Shown: in pieces, positions 8,915 to 16,093 of the stretch
Layout: each line of letters starts with the position of its first letter
How positions within the stretch are numbered: the first letter of the stretch is position 1
Assembly: GCF_036311905.1 (NCBI RefSeq)
Contig: NZ_JAZDCH010000018.1
Span: 62,001-126,000, forward strand
Length of the DNA: 64,000 nt
Direction of reading: 5' to 3'
Source of the DNA: Brachybacterium sp036311905
GTDB taxonomy: Bacteria > Actinomycetota > Actinomycetes > Actinomycetales > Dermabacteraceae
Position numbers and translations under genes: made by a program
Notes under the pieces: model-generated
The model's database searches: none
Seen by the model: only the letters and a program-made list of their open reading frames with translations
Told to the model about the DNA's origin: nothing

Positions 8915-9919
8915 TCAGATGTCGATGATCGGGGTCAGGTGCTCGTCGGCGAAGCGACGGCGCAGGAACTCGGCGTGCACCTCGAGGTCGCGGGAGACGC
9001 CGGCGACGACGTCCCGCTCGACCCCCTCGAGGCTCTCGCCGAGCACGGTCAGCTGGTGGTCGATGCTGGTGAGGTTCGCCAGGGCGTCCTCGCGGGCGGC
9101 CCCCTGGAAGGAGGCGAGGAAGCCGATCGTGTCCTCGATCGCCTCCACCAGCTCGGGCAGGTACCGGGTGGCCATGCCCTCGAGCAGTGTCACGGAGCCG
9201 TCGGAGGGCCTGCTCGACTGCACGGACTCGGCGCCGGTGAGGGCCTCGAGGCGTCCCAGCAGGGCGTCCACGTGGTCGAGGGCCGGCCGTGCCGCCGGGT
9301 CGGGGGCGCGGCCACGCAGCGCGGCGGTGGTCGCGCGGGTCTCCGCGGTCGCGCGCAGGATCCGCTCGAGCACCTCGCGGGTGCCCTCGCCGACGCCGGT
9401 CTGCGCCTCCACGAGCAGGGTCGGCGCGGGCCGCAGGGCGCGCAGCAGCAAGTGGCTGCCGCCGGCGAGCAGGACCCCGGCGCCGAGCGCCGCGACCAGC
9501 GCGAGGGGCAGGGCGAGCGAGGCCACGAGTCCCAGCGCGAGGGCTCCGACGGCGCCGACGCCGCCCGCCGCCAGGGGCACGCCCGCCGCGAGGGCGCCGC
9601 CCGGCCGACGGGGTCGGTCCACGGCGGTCGAGCGGGGCGGGTGCACGGCGCCCTCGAGCGGCTTCTGCACCGGACCCCACAGGTCGCGCCGCTCGGCGGT
9701 CGCCTTCCACGGGAGGTCCTGGTCGCCGGGGGCGCTCGGGGTCCCGGGGCCACGGGACGCCGACGGGGCTCCGGAGGCCGACGGGGCGCCCGCCGCCGCA
9801 GCGCGTCCGGACGCTGCAGCGCCTCCGGACGGCGCGGGGGTTCCGGGCGCGAACGGGTCGGGGAACGAACCGTTCCCCTGGGCCGGCGTGCGAGCCGGGT
9901 CGTCCGGACTGGTCGTCAC
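8915..9919 (-). CDS. XpaC-like membrane protein (5-bromo-4-chloroindolyl phosphate hydrolysis family)
   Basis: A 334-residue protein if translation begins at the GTG at 9919 (VTTSPDDPA), preceded by GGGGA; the upstream in-frame extension is Arg/Pro-rich and looks non-coding. Residues 1-90 are a disordered Pro/Ala/Ser-rich tail. About residues 105-150 form two closely spaced hydrophobic segments (ALALGLVASLALPLALVAAL and neighbours). The C-terminal ~180 residues are helical and match XpaC-type proteins that accompany TelA. The telA-like gene follows after 20 bp, so the two form an operon. Enzymatic phosphate hydrolysis, implied by the family name, is not supported by any visible catalytic motif. 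Confidence 0.75.
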   Translation of the reverse strand: MTTSPDDPARTPAQGNGSFPDPFAPGTPAPSGGAAASGRAAAAGAPSASGAPSASRGPGTPSAPGDQDLPWKATAERRDLWGPVQKPLEGAVHPPRSTAVDRPRRPGGALAAGVPLAAGGVGAVGALALGLVASLALPLALVAALGAGVLLAGGSHLLLRALRPAPTLLVEAQTGVGEGTREVLERILRATAETRATTAALRGRAPDPAARPALDHVDALLGRLEALTGAESVQSSRPSDGSVTLLEGMATRYLPELVEAIEDTIGFLASFQGAAREDALANLTSIDHQLTVLGESLEGVERDVVAGVSRDLEVHAEFLRRRFADEHLTPIIDI

Positions 9920-10148
9920 AGGTCCCCGCGGATCTCTCGGAGTGCTGGGCTGAGGTGGTCGGTCAAACGGTGGTCGGCGTGAGGGAAGGCTATCGCGGGC
10001 GTCTGGGGCCGTGCTGGCAGACGGGGCGGGACCTGCGGGACGGCGAAGACCGCTCCGCCGTCCCATCCGCTGTCCCACCTGCCTTCCCATACACCTTCGC
10101 TCCTGCCCTGCCACCCGCTTCGCGCCCACCTTCCCTCCCGCCGTCATT

Positions 10149-10158
10149 TCCTATAGGA
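10149..10158 (+). promoter_or_regulatory. TCCTATAGGA palindrome / TAGGAT -10 box before the isomerase operon
   Basis: A perfect 10-bp palindrome 31 bases before the ATG at 10189. It contains TAGGAT, a good actinobacterial -10 hexamer. The same ATAGGAT core occurs at 13541 and 16024, each upstream of a catabolic unit, so it may be a shared operator, a set of -10 boxes, or both. Confidence 0.5.
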
Positions 10159-10188
10159 TCCACGGGAAGCCTCCACGAAAGGACGACG

Positions 10189-11127
10189 ATGTCTTCCGCC
10201 CAGACCCCGTACACCGCCGAGACCTGGCCGATCGGCGCCAACATGCTGTCCTTCGGGAGCGTCACGCCCGACGGCACCCCCACCCTCGAGGCGTCCTCCT
10301 CCGTGTGGGCCTCGCAGCTGCGACAGGTCAAGGAGCTCGGTGTCGACCAGATCGACCCGACCGACGCCTGGCTGCCCCTCGCGAAGCTCTCCGACGAGCG
10401 CGTCGAGGAGTTCCGCCGCGTGCTCGACGGCGAGGGACTCTCGCTCTCCTCGATCTCCATGACCCGCAACTCGGTGGTCGACGTCCAGCACGGCGAGCAG
10501 AACCTCGCCGACGCCCTGCGCTTCGTCGAGCTCGCCCCGAGCTTCGGGGTGACCGTCGTGAACACCGGCTTCATGCAGGCCACCACCCCCGCGCAGAACG
10601 AAGCCATCTGGTTCTGGCTCGCCGACGGCCACGTCGACGACCCGGCGCTGCGCGACCTCGCGATCGAGCGCATCCGGACCCTCGGCGACGCCGCGGCGGC
10701 CCAGGGCATCCAGATCAGCCTCGAGATGTACGAAGACACCTACGTCGGCACCGCTGACGACGCGGTCTCCTTCGTGACCGACGTGGCCCACGAGTCCGTC
10801 GGCCTGAACCCCGACGTCGGCAACCTCGTGCGCCTGCACCGCCTCGTCGAGCCCTGGCAGGACATCTTCGAGAAGGTGCTGCCCCACTCGAACTTCTGGC
10901 ACATCAAGAACTACACCCGCGACCTCGACCCCGCGACCGGCGCCTACTCGAGCGCACCCATGCCGCTCAAGTACGGCTACATCAACTACCGCACCGTGAT
11001 CCGCCGCGCCCTCGAGCTCGGCTACTCGGGCCCGTTCTGCTGCGAGCACTACGGCTCCGACTCCCTCGGCGTCATCGCCGAGAACGTGCAGTACATCCGT
11101 CAGGTGCTGGCCTCCGCCCTCGCCTGA
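10189..11127 (+). CDS. sugar phosphate isomerase/epimerase family TIM-barrel protein
   Basis: A 312-residue protein of the AP-endonuclease-2-like (xylose isomerase-like) TIM-barrel family. The metal-ligand signature is present: ISLEMYED (Glu, about residue 182), GLNPDVGN (about 205), NFWHIKN (His, about 237) and FCCEHYGSD (Glu, about 286). AAAGGA precedes the ATG. It heads a run of sugar-acid genes, and an SDR follows after 75 bp. The family interconverts keto and aldo sugars or acids; here the substrate may be a deoxy sugar or a tetronate (an OtnI-like role for the 16-21 kb cluster is possible). The specific reaction is unknown. Confidence 0.85.
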   Translation: MSSAQTPYTAETWPIGANMLSFGSVTPDGTPTLEASSSVWASQLRQVKELGVDQIDPTDAWLPLAKLSDERVEEFRRVLDGEGLSLSSISMTRNSVVDVQHGEQNLADALRFVELAPSFGVTVVNTGFMQATTPAQNEAIWFWLADGHVDDPALRDLAIERIRTLGDAAAAQGIQISLEMYEDTYVGTADDAVSFVTDVAHESVGLNPDVGNLVRLHRLVEPWQDIFEKVLPHSNFWHIKNYTRDLDPATGAYSSAPMPLKYGYINYRTVIRRALELGYSGPFCCEHYGSDSLGVIAENVQYIRQVLASALA

Positions 11128-11202
11128 TCCGCGCGGCCCGCCGGATCCGCTGCGGCCGCAGCACCCACAGCACCGCTCCACCCCGTTCGAAGGAGAACAC
11201 CC

Positions 11203-12006
11203 ATGACCCTCGAGATCACCCGCATCCAGCCCTTCCCCGAGGCCCGCACCGCCGTCGTCACCGGCGCTGGCGCCCCGCGCGGCATCGGCCGCCGCGTCGT
11301 CCGCAAGCTCCTCGCCGAGGGCTGGTCCGTCGCCGCGGCCGACATCGACGGCACCGCCGTCGAGGCGTTCGCCGCCGAGGTCACCGCCGAGCTCGGCGCC
11401 GAGTCCTCCGTGCGCCTGATCGGCGTCGGCGTCGACATCTCCGACCAGGCCTCCGTGGACGCGGCCTTCGCCCGCATCGATGCCGAGCTGCCGCAGGTCG
11501 TGGCGCTGGTGAACCTCGCCGGCATCCCCAGCCCGCATTCCTTCTTCGAGCTCACGGGCGAGATCTGGGACCGCGTCATGGACGTCAACGCCAAGGGCAC
11601 CCTGCTCATGACCCAGGCCGCGGCGCGGCGCATGATCGATGGCGGCGTGGGCGGCCGCATCGTGAACACCGCGTCGATCACCGCCCTCGACGGCGGCGGC
11701 ACCTTCTCCAAGACCGGCTACGCCGCCGCGAAGGCCGCCGTGCAGGGCCTGACGCGCGGCTTCGCCCGCGAGCTGGGCGAGTTCGGCATCACCGCGAACG
11801 TGATCCTGCCCGGCCCGATCGACACCGACATCATGGGCGGCACCCTGACCGATGAGCGCAAGGCCGGCATGTCCTCGAACATCCCGCTGCAGCGCGTGGG
11901 CCAGCCCGAGGAGGTCGCGGGGCTGATCGCGTTCCTCGTCTCCGAGGACTCGTCGTTCGTGAACGGCACCTCGATCAACGTCGACGGCGGCAAGCACATG
12001 CACTGA
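11203..12006 (+). CDS. SDR-family dehydrogenase
   Basis: A 267-residue classical short-chain dehydrogenase. The Rossmann start VVTGAGAPRGIGRRVV (about residues 18-33), NLAG (about 104), a catalytic Ser in NTASITALDG, YxxxK as TGYAAAKAAV, and a DGGKHMH C-terminus are all present. AAGGAG precedes the ATG. Acidic residue Asp (AADID) at the end of beta-2 favours NAD+. It lies 75 bp after the isomerase gene and before the hydroxy-acid dehydrogenase stub. In non-phosphorylating L-fucose/L-rhamnose pathways, SDRs of this type oxidise the sugar or the 2-keto-3-deoxy acid; that role is inferred from the neighbours. Confidence 0.9.
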   Translation: MTLEITRIQPFPEARTAVVTGAGAPRGIGRRVVRKLLAEGWSVAAADIDGTAVEAFAAEVTAELGAESSVRLIGVGVDISDQASVDAAFARIDAELPQVVALVNLAGIPSPHSFFELTGEIWDRVMDVNAKGTLLMTQAAARRMIDGGVGGRIVNTASITALDGGGTFSKTGYAAAKAAVQGLTRGFARELGEFGITANVILPGPIDTDIMGGTLTDERKAGMSSNIPLQRVGQPEEVAGLIAFLVSEDSSFVNGTSINVDGGKHMH

Positions 12007-12050
12007 CGACCCCCGGGGTCCCGGCGCCGGGCGCCCCGGGGCCCTGTCGT
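12006..12050 (+). terminator. GC-rich hairpin after the SDR gene
   Basis: It starts at the SDR stop codon. CGAC and a CCCCGGGG block pair with CCCCGGGG and GTCG around a CCCGGCGCCGGG core. There is no T-tract, as is common in actinobacteria. It would separate the SDR from the downstream stub. Confidence 0.55.
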
Positions 12051-12165
12051 CGGCGATCCAGCGGCCGGCCCGCCCGTCGGGCCCCCGCGCCCGGCCCTCG
12101 TCGGACCCACCGCCCTGCCCCGCCCCACCACCCGCGCCCCGCCCGGACATCGAAGGAGATCTCCC

Positions 12166-12498
12166 CTGGCCGATTCACCCCTGTCCTCCGCTCTCGAGTT
12201 CGCGATCGGTCGGGCCTGGGGCTACGGCAACGCGGCGGCGGGCGAGAAGGGCGTGCTGCGCGTGCTCGACATCCTCGACGAGGAGCTCGAGCTCGCCATG
12301 GGCCAGCTCGGCGCGACGAGCATCGCGGCGCTGGACCGCAGCTTCGTCGAATACCCCGAGGCCTGGCACGGGGTGGGTCGGCACCGTGAGCCGGAGCCCG
12401 ACGGGCCGGGTGCGGGTGCGGGCGTGGGCGCCGGCGAGAGCGTGGGCGCCGGCGCGGCGGCCGACGGGGGAGCGGCCGACGGACGCGTGGCCGCGTGA
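12166..12498 (+). pseudogene. remnant of an FMN-dependent alpha-hydroxy-acid dehydrogenase
   Basis: An intact GAAGGAG ribosome site is followed by CTG (not ATG) GCC GAT TCA, and within 12 codons the frame enters a sequence matching the extreme C-terminus of FMN-dependent hydroxy-acid oxidases and L-lactate dehydrogenases: FAIGRAWGYGNAAAGEKGV (family pattern IGRxxxYGxAAxGExGV), then a helix with VLRVLDILDEELE and a terminal GATSIAALDRS. The whole FMN-binding barrel, about 300 residues, is missing. A Gly/Ala-rich tail follows. The best reading is a gene that lost its middle by deletion while keeping both ends. A lactate-oxidising role for the parent would fit the neighbouring diketo-acid hydrolase, which releases lactate. 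Confidence 0.75.
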
Positions 12499-12570
12499 CT
12501 GCGTGACCGCGCAGAATGCGGGCAGAAAGCAAGCGGGCGGGACCCCGGCGGATCGGCCGGTGTTGGTCTC

Positions 12571-12597
12571 GCTCCGTCGGAGGTGACTCCGACGGGA
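12571..12597. terminator. hairpin between convergent stub and SDR
   Basis: TCCGTCGGA pairs with TCCGACGGG around a six-base loop in the 115-bp gap between convergent genes. It may act for either strand; no T-tract. Confidence 0.45.
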
Positions 12598-12613
12598 CCC
12601 GTCCGTCGCGGGG

Positions 12614-13375
12614 TCAGCTGCGGGTGCGCAAGTTGGTCATGCCGCCGTCGATCGGCAGCAGCACGCCGGTGGTCGAGCGGTTGCGCGGGGAGGCGAGGTA
12701 GCAGTGGGCCTCGGCGACCTCCTCGGGCTCGACCAGGCGGCCATGGGGCTGACGGGCGCTGAGCGCGGCGCGCTCGGCCTCGGGGTCGTCGGCCCGGTCG
12801 AGCAGCCGGCCGATCCACGGGGTGTTCGCGGTGCCAGGCACGACGGCGTTGACGCGGATCCCCTCGCGCACCCAGTCCGCGGCCATGGCCAGGGTCATCG
12901 CCTGCACGGCGCCCTTGGAGGCGGAGTAGAGCACCCGCTCGGGCAGCCCCAGCATCGAGGCGATCGAGGCCGTGTTGACCACGGCGGCGGCCTCGGACTT
13001 GCGCAGATGGGGCAGCGCGGCCTGGGTCACGCGGGCCACGGAGACGACGTTGACGTCGAGCACGCGGGCCCACTCGGCGTCGTCGTTCGCATCGACCTGG
13101 CCCTGGGCGCCGATGCCGGCATTGTTGATGACGATGTCTATCCCGCCGAGCTCCGCGGCGGCACGGTCCACGGCCGCGGTCACGGCGGCGCGGTCGGTGA
13201 CGTCGACCTGGATCTGCAGGGCGCCCTCGGGCGCGCCGGAGGGGTCGAGGTCGAGGGCCGCGGTGCGGGCGCCGCGGGCCTGGAGGGCGCGGATCGTGGC
13301 GGCACCGATACCGGCGCCGCCTCCGGTGACGATGGCCGTGAGGCCGGCGAACTCGAGATCGGTCGGGGATGCCAT
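12614..13375 (-). CDS. SDR-family dehydrogenase
   Basis: A 253-residue short-chain dehydrogenase with VTGGGAGIG (about residues 17-25), ALDLD at the end of beta-2 (suggesting NAD+), NNAG (about 87), NTASIAS (catalytic Ser), YSASKGAVQ (catalytic Tyr/Lys) and a PIDGGMTN end. GAGGAG lies 8-13 bases before the ATG. It resembles 2-keto-3-deoxy-L-fuconate or -rhamnonate dehydrogenases, which also fits the fumarylacetoacetase-family hydrolase at 15016; that substrate is inferred from context. It is divergent from the zinc-type dehydrogenase gene, sharing the control region 13376-13762. Confidence 0.9.
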   Translation of the reverse strand: MASPTDLEFAGLTAIVTGGGAGIGAATIRALQARGARTAALDLDPSGAPEGALQIQVDVTDRAAVTAAVDRAAAELGGIDIVINNAGIGAQGQVDANDDAEWARVLDVNVVSVARVTQAALPHLRKSEAAAVVNTASIASMLGLPERVLYSASKGAVQAMTLAMAADWVREGIRVNAVVPGTANTPWIGRLLDRADDPEAERAALSARQPHGRLVEPEEVAEAHCYLASPRNRSTTGVLLPIDGGMTNLRTRS

Positions 13376-13540
13376 GCGGGGTTCTCCTCATCGAGCGGTG
13401 GCGGGACTGTCCCATCTTCACACCTCCGACGTCTACGGGGGCCAGGTGCCCACGACGCGGCGCGTGCGGCGAGGGGTGGGAGAGGGGCCGGGGTCCGCCG
13501 CGGGCGGCGGATCACGAGGGCGACCTTATCAAGATGGGAT

Positions 13541-13567
13541 ATAGGATTTCGGGAGAACGGATCGTTC
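13541..13567. promoter_or_regulatory. control sites between divergent SDR and dehydrogenase genes
   Basis: Within the 387-bp divergent gap, ATAGGAT (13541-13547, preceded by AT) repeats the box seen at 10152 and 16024. Just after it, GAACG-GAT-CGTTC (13555-13567) is a perfect inverted repeat with a 3-base centre, a plausible operator. The rest of the gap has no recognisable gene. Confidence 0.45.
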
Positions 13568-13762
13568 GCGCCCTCGGAACCGGCCCGCCGAGCAGTAGCG
13601 TCGGAGTCGATCGACCAGGAGCACCCGTCGGCCCCGCAACGCAGCGCTGGGCCGCACCCCGCCCCCGATGGTCCCGGCACCTGGCCCGGAGCGCGTCCCC
13701 GACGCACCGGCCCGTCTGACGCATCTCCGCCCGTCCCTCGCCCGACCGCCCCGGAGGCACCC

Positions 13763-14869
13763 ATGAGAGCACTCGTCCTGACCGACTACCACCGGCTCGA
13801 CGTCGTAGAGCGCGAACGGCCCGAGCCCGGTCCGGGGGAGGTGCTGCTGCGGCTCTGCGCGACCGGCATCTGCGGGTCCGACGTGCACGGCTTCTCCGGG
13901 GAGAACGGCCGACGGGTGCCCGGGCAGGTCATGGGGCACGAGTCCTCCGGCACCGTCGCGGCGCTCGGCGAGGGGGTCGACGAGGCGGCCTTCCCCCTCG
14001 GCGCCCCCGCCACCTTCAACCCCGTCGTGGTCCCCGCCGCGCAGGTCGCGGCCTACCGCGGCCGCGAGCAGCACGCCCCTGGCAAGGCCGTGATCGGCGT
14101 GGTGCCCGCGATCCAGGCGTCCTTCGCTGACTACGTCGTCGTGCCCGCTGGCAACGTGCTGCTGCTCGATCCGGACCTGCCGCTGCACCTCGGCGCGCTC
14201 ATCGAGCCGCTCGCCGTCGCCGTCCACGCCGTCGGGCGCGGCACGCCGTCGGCCGACGACCGCGTGCTGGTGATCGGCGGCGGCCCCATCGGGCAGAGCG
14301 TCGTGCTCGCCCTGCACCGGGCGGGCGTGCGCCGGATCGTGCTCTCCGAGCGCGACCCGGCGCGTCGGGAGCTGGTGGCCTCGCTCGGCGTCGAGGTCCT
14401 CGATCCCTCCGCCGGGGACCTCGCCGAGCGCGTCGCCGACCTGCTCGGCGGGCCGGCGGACCTCGCGATCGACGCCGTCGGCCTCACCCCGACCCTCGCC
14501 GACGCGTTCGCCGCGACCGCCCTCGGCAGCCGCATCGTGCTCGTCGGCATGGGCTCCCCGCGCCTCGAAGTGTCCGCCTTCGCGATCAGCACCGAGGAGC
14601 GCACCCTGATCGGCTCCTTCACCTACTCGGCGCAGGACTTCGCTGACGCCGCCGCCTGGATCGGCGCGCACGCCGACCAGGTGGAGCCGCTGGTCAGCCG
14701 CATCGTCGGTCCCGAGGAGGCACACGCGTCCTTCGCCGCGCTCGCCGCGGGGGAGGGCCCGGCCGGCAAGATCCTCGTCCGCTTCGACCTGCCCGAGCAG
14801 TCCGGGCCCGAGCAGTCGGACCAGCCGGTCGCGTCGGTCGAGTCCCAGAAGGACGGAACCCCCGCATGA
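13763..14869 (+). CDS. zinc-type alcohol/polyol dehydrogenase lacking the structural-zinc cysteines
   Basis: A 368-residue medium-chain dehydrogenase. Catalytic-zinc residues are present: Cys in GICGSDVHG (about residue 37) and HE in MGHESSG (about 59). The Rossmann motif VLVIGGGPIGQS lies near residue 173. The lobe that normally carries four structural-zinc cysteines reads NPVVVPAAQVAAYRGREQHA, with every cysteine replaced. GGAGG precedes the ATG. Close relatives are L-idonate, threonine and sorbitol dehydrogenases, so a sugar or sugar-acid hydroxyl is the likely substrate. The stop overlaps the ATG of the 22-codon stub (ATGA), so the lost gene was translationally coupled to this one. A Glu/Gln/Ser-rich tail extends the C-terminus. 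Confidence 0.88.
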   Translation: MRALVLTDYHRLDVVERERPEPGPGEVLLRLCATGICGSDVHGFSGENGRRVPGQVMGHESSGTVAALGEGVDEAAFPLGAPATFNPVVVPAAQVAAYRGREQHAPGKAVIGVVPAIQASFADYVVVPAGNVLLLDPDLPLHLGALIEPLAVAVHAVGRGTPSADDRVLVIGGGPIGQSVVLALHRAGVRRIVLSERDPARRELVASLGVEVLDPSAGDLAERVADLLGGPADLAIDAVGLTPTLADAFAATALGSRIVLVGMGSPRLEVSAFAISTEERTLIGSFTYSAQDFADAAAWIGAHADQVEPLVSRIVGPEEAHASFAALAAGEGPAGKILVRFDLPEQSGPEQSDQPVASVESQKDGTPA

Positions 14870-14934
14870 GCGCGAGCCACCGCACCATCGCCCATGTCCG
14901 CGCCTTCACCGTCACCGGCGGCGGCGCCGGCTGA
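14866..14934 (+). pseudogene. 22-codon stub of a rhamnonate-dehydratase-like (enolase superfamily) gene
   Basis: The ATG overlaps the preceding stop. The 22 codons encode a peptide containing AHVRAFTVTGGGAG, which matches the N-terminus of L-rhamnonate dehydratase-type enolase-superfamily proteins (typically (K/R)hVRAFTVRGGGAD). A stop follows at once, and no further dehydratase sequence appears in any frame before the hydrolase gene at 15016. The 80 bases after it are not recognisable. I read this as the 5' end of a gene removed by deletion. A genuine tiny peptide is possible but less likely given the family match and position. The family match is from memory. Confidence 0.6.
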
Positions 14935-15015
14935 CCGACCTCTGGGACCCCTACCCCTCCGATGTCTGGAGCTGGCACAGTGGGTCGTGAGCATCCACCC
15001 CTTCGAAGGAGAATC

Positions 15016-15867
15016 ATGGAACTGCGTCGCCTCGGCCCGATCGGCCAGGAGAAGCCCGCCCTCGTCGCCGACGGGGTCACCTACCGCCTCGACTCCCTCA
15101 CCGCCGACCTCGACGGGGACTTCCTCGCCACCGACGGCATCGCCGCGGTGCGCGAGAAGCTCGCCGCCGGCGAGCTGCCCGTGTGGGAGGGGGCGGAGTC
15201 CGAGCGCGTCGGCGCCCCCATCGCCCGCCCCCAGGCCGTCATCTGCATCGGCCAGAACTACGCCGCGCACGCCGCCGAGTCCGGCGACCAGCCACCGAGC
15301 GTCCCGATCATCTTCTTCAAGCACCCCAACACCGTGGTCGGCCCGTACGACGCGGTCGAGATCCCGCCGGGCGCCGTGAAGGTCGACTGGGAGGTCGAGC
15401 TGGGCGTGGTGATCGGCAAGCAGGCCTCCTATCTGGCCGACGAGCAGGCCGCGCTCGACGTCATCGCAGGCTACGTGACCAGCCACGACGTCTCCGAGCG
15501 AGACTTCCAGATCGCGCAGTCCGGCGGCCAGTGGTCCAAGGGCAAGAACGCCAAGGGCTTCAACCCCGTCGGCCCCGCGCTCGTCCCGGCCGACGCGGTC
15601 GACCCGCAGGCGCTGCGCCTCTGGTCGAGCGTCAACGGCGAGGCCCGCCAGGACTCGTCGACCGCCGACATGGTCTTCACTGTGGCGCAGATCGTGCACC
15701 ACCTGAGCCAGTACATGGTGCTCGAGCCCGGCGACCTCATCAACACCGGCACCCCGCAGGGTGTGGCCCTCTCCGGCCGCTTCCCCTACCTCGCCGCGGG
15801 TGACGTCGTGGAGATCGGCATCGACGGCCTCGGCGCCCAGCGCCAGGAGTTCGTGGCCCACGCCTGA
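15016..15867 (+). CDS. fumarylacetoacetase-family hydrolase (2,4-diketo-3-deoxy-acid hydrolase-like)
   Basis: A 283-residue FAH-family protein. The N-terminal lid (residues 1-70, RRLGPIGQEKPAL) precedes the catalytic domain with ICIGQNYAAHAAE (about 77-89), the metal-ligand stretch DWEVELGVVIG (about 123-133), SHDVSERDFQ and INTGTPQGV. AAGGAG precedes the ATG. Its lid and overall pattern resemble 2,4-diketo-3-deoxy-L-fuconate/rhamnonate hydrolases, which split the diketo acid into pyruvate and L-lactate. That assignment is supported by the SDRs and by the stubs of a rhamnonate-dehydratase-like and a hydroxy-acid (lactate) dehydrogenase gene. Ureidoglycolate-lyase-like or other diketo acids remain possible. 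A strong hairpin follows. Confidence 0.87.
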   Translation: MELRRLGPIGQEKPALVADGVTYRLDSLTADLDGDFLATDGIAAVREKLAAGELPVWEGAESERVGAPIARPQAVICIGQNYAAHAAESGDQPPSVPIIFFKHPNTVVGPYDAVEIPPGAVKVDWEVELGVVIGKQASYLADEQAALDVIAGYVTSHDVSERDFQIAQSGGQWSKGKNAKGFNPVGPALVPADAVDPQALRLWSSVNGEARQDSSTADMVFTVAQIVHHLSQYMVLEPGDLINTGTPQGVALSGRFPYLAAGDVVEIGIDGLGAQRQEFVAHA

Positions 15868-15886
15868 GCTCCCCGCGCGGACAGCG

Positions 15887-15923
15887 CGCCGGCCCCGGGA
15901 CCCGAGCGGTCCCGGGGCCGGCG
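15887..15923 (+). terminator. strong 16-bp hairpin after the FAH-family gene
   Basis: A perfect inverted repeat (arm beginning CGCCGGCCCCGGGACC) with a 5-base loop, 19 bases after the stop codon. No T-tract, typical of intrinsic-like terminators in GC-rich actinobacteria. It separates the deoxy-sugar cluster from the unit starting at 16094. Confidence 0.8.
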
Positions 15924-16023
15924 GCGTGCGAGGGCGGTCCGGCGGGCGGCCGGCGGCGGACCCGTCGGCGGCGGCGGTCCACGGACCTTTTCCCGCGGCG
16001 AGATCGCCTGTAGCCGAGATCCA

Positions 16024-16041
16024 ATAGGATTTGCTACTGTC
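16024..16041 (+). promoter_or_regulatory. ATAGGAT box / -10 region before the 16094 gene
   Basis: AATAGGAT (16023-16030) and, just downstream, TACTGT (16036-16041) are two possible -10 boxes 50-70 bases before the ATG. ATAGGAT is shared with 10152 and 13541. Confidence 0.45.
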
Positions 16042-16093
16042 TGCGGCGTGCGCCCCGATCTGCGGCGGCGCCCCACGACGAAGGAGTCCTCGC

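Noticed and set aside
7668..9919. Tellurite-resistance operon
   Set aside because: TelA and XpaC family names come from other systems; no other ter or tellurite gene is present, so only the families are called.
12253..12498. Complete short gene starting at GTG 12253
   Set aside because: The peptide is the C-terminal end of a much larger FMN enzyme, and homologous sequence continues upstream of that GTG, so it is a fragment.
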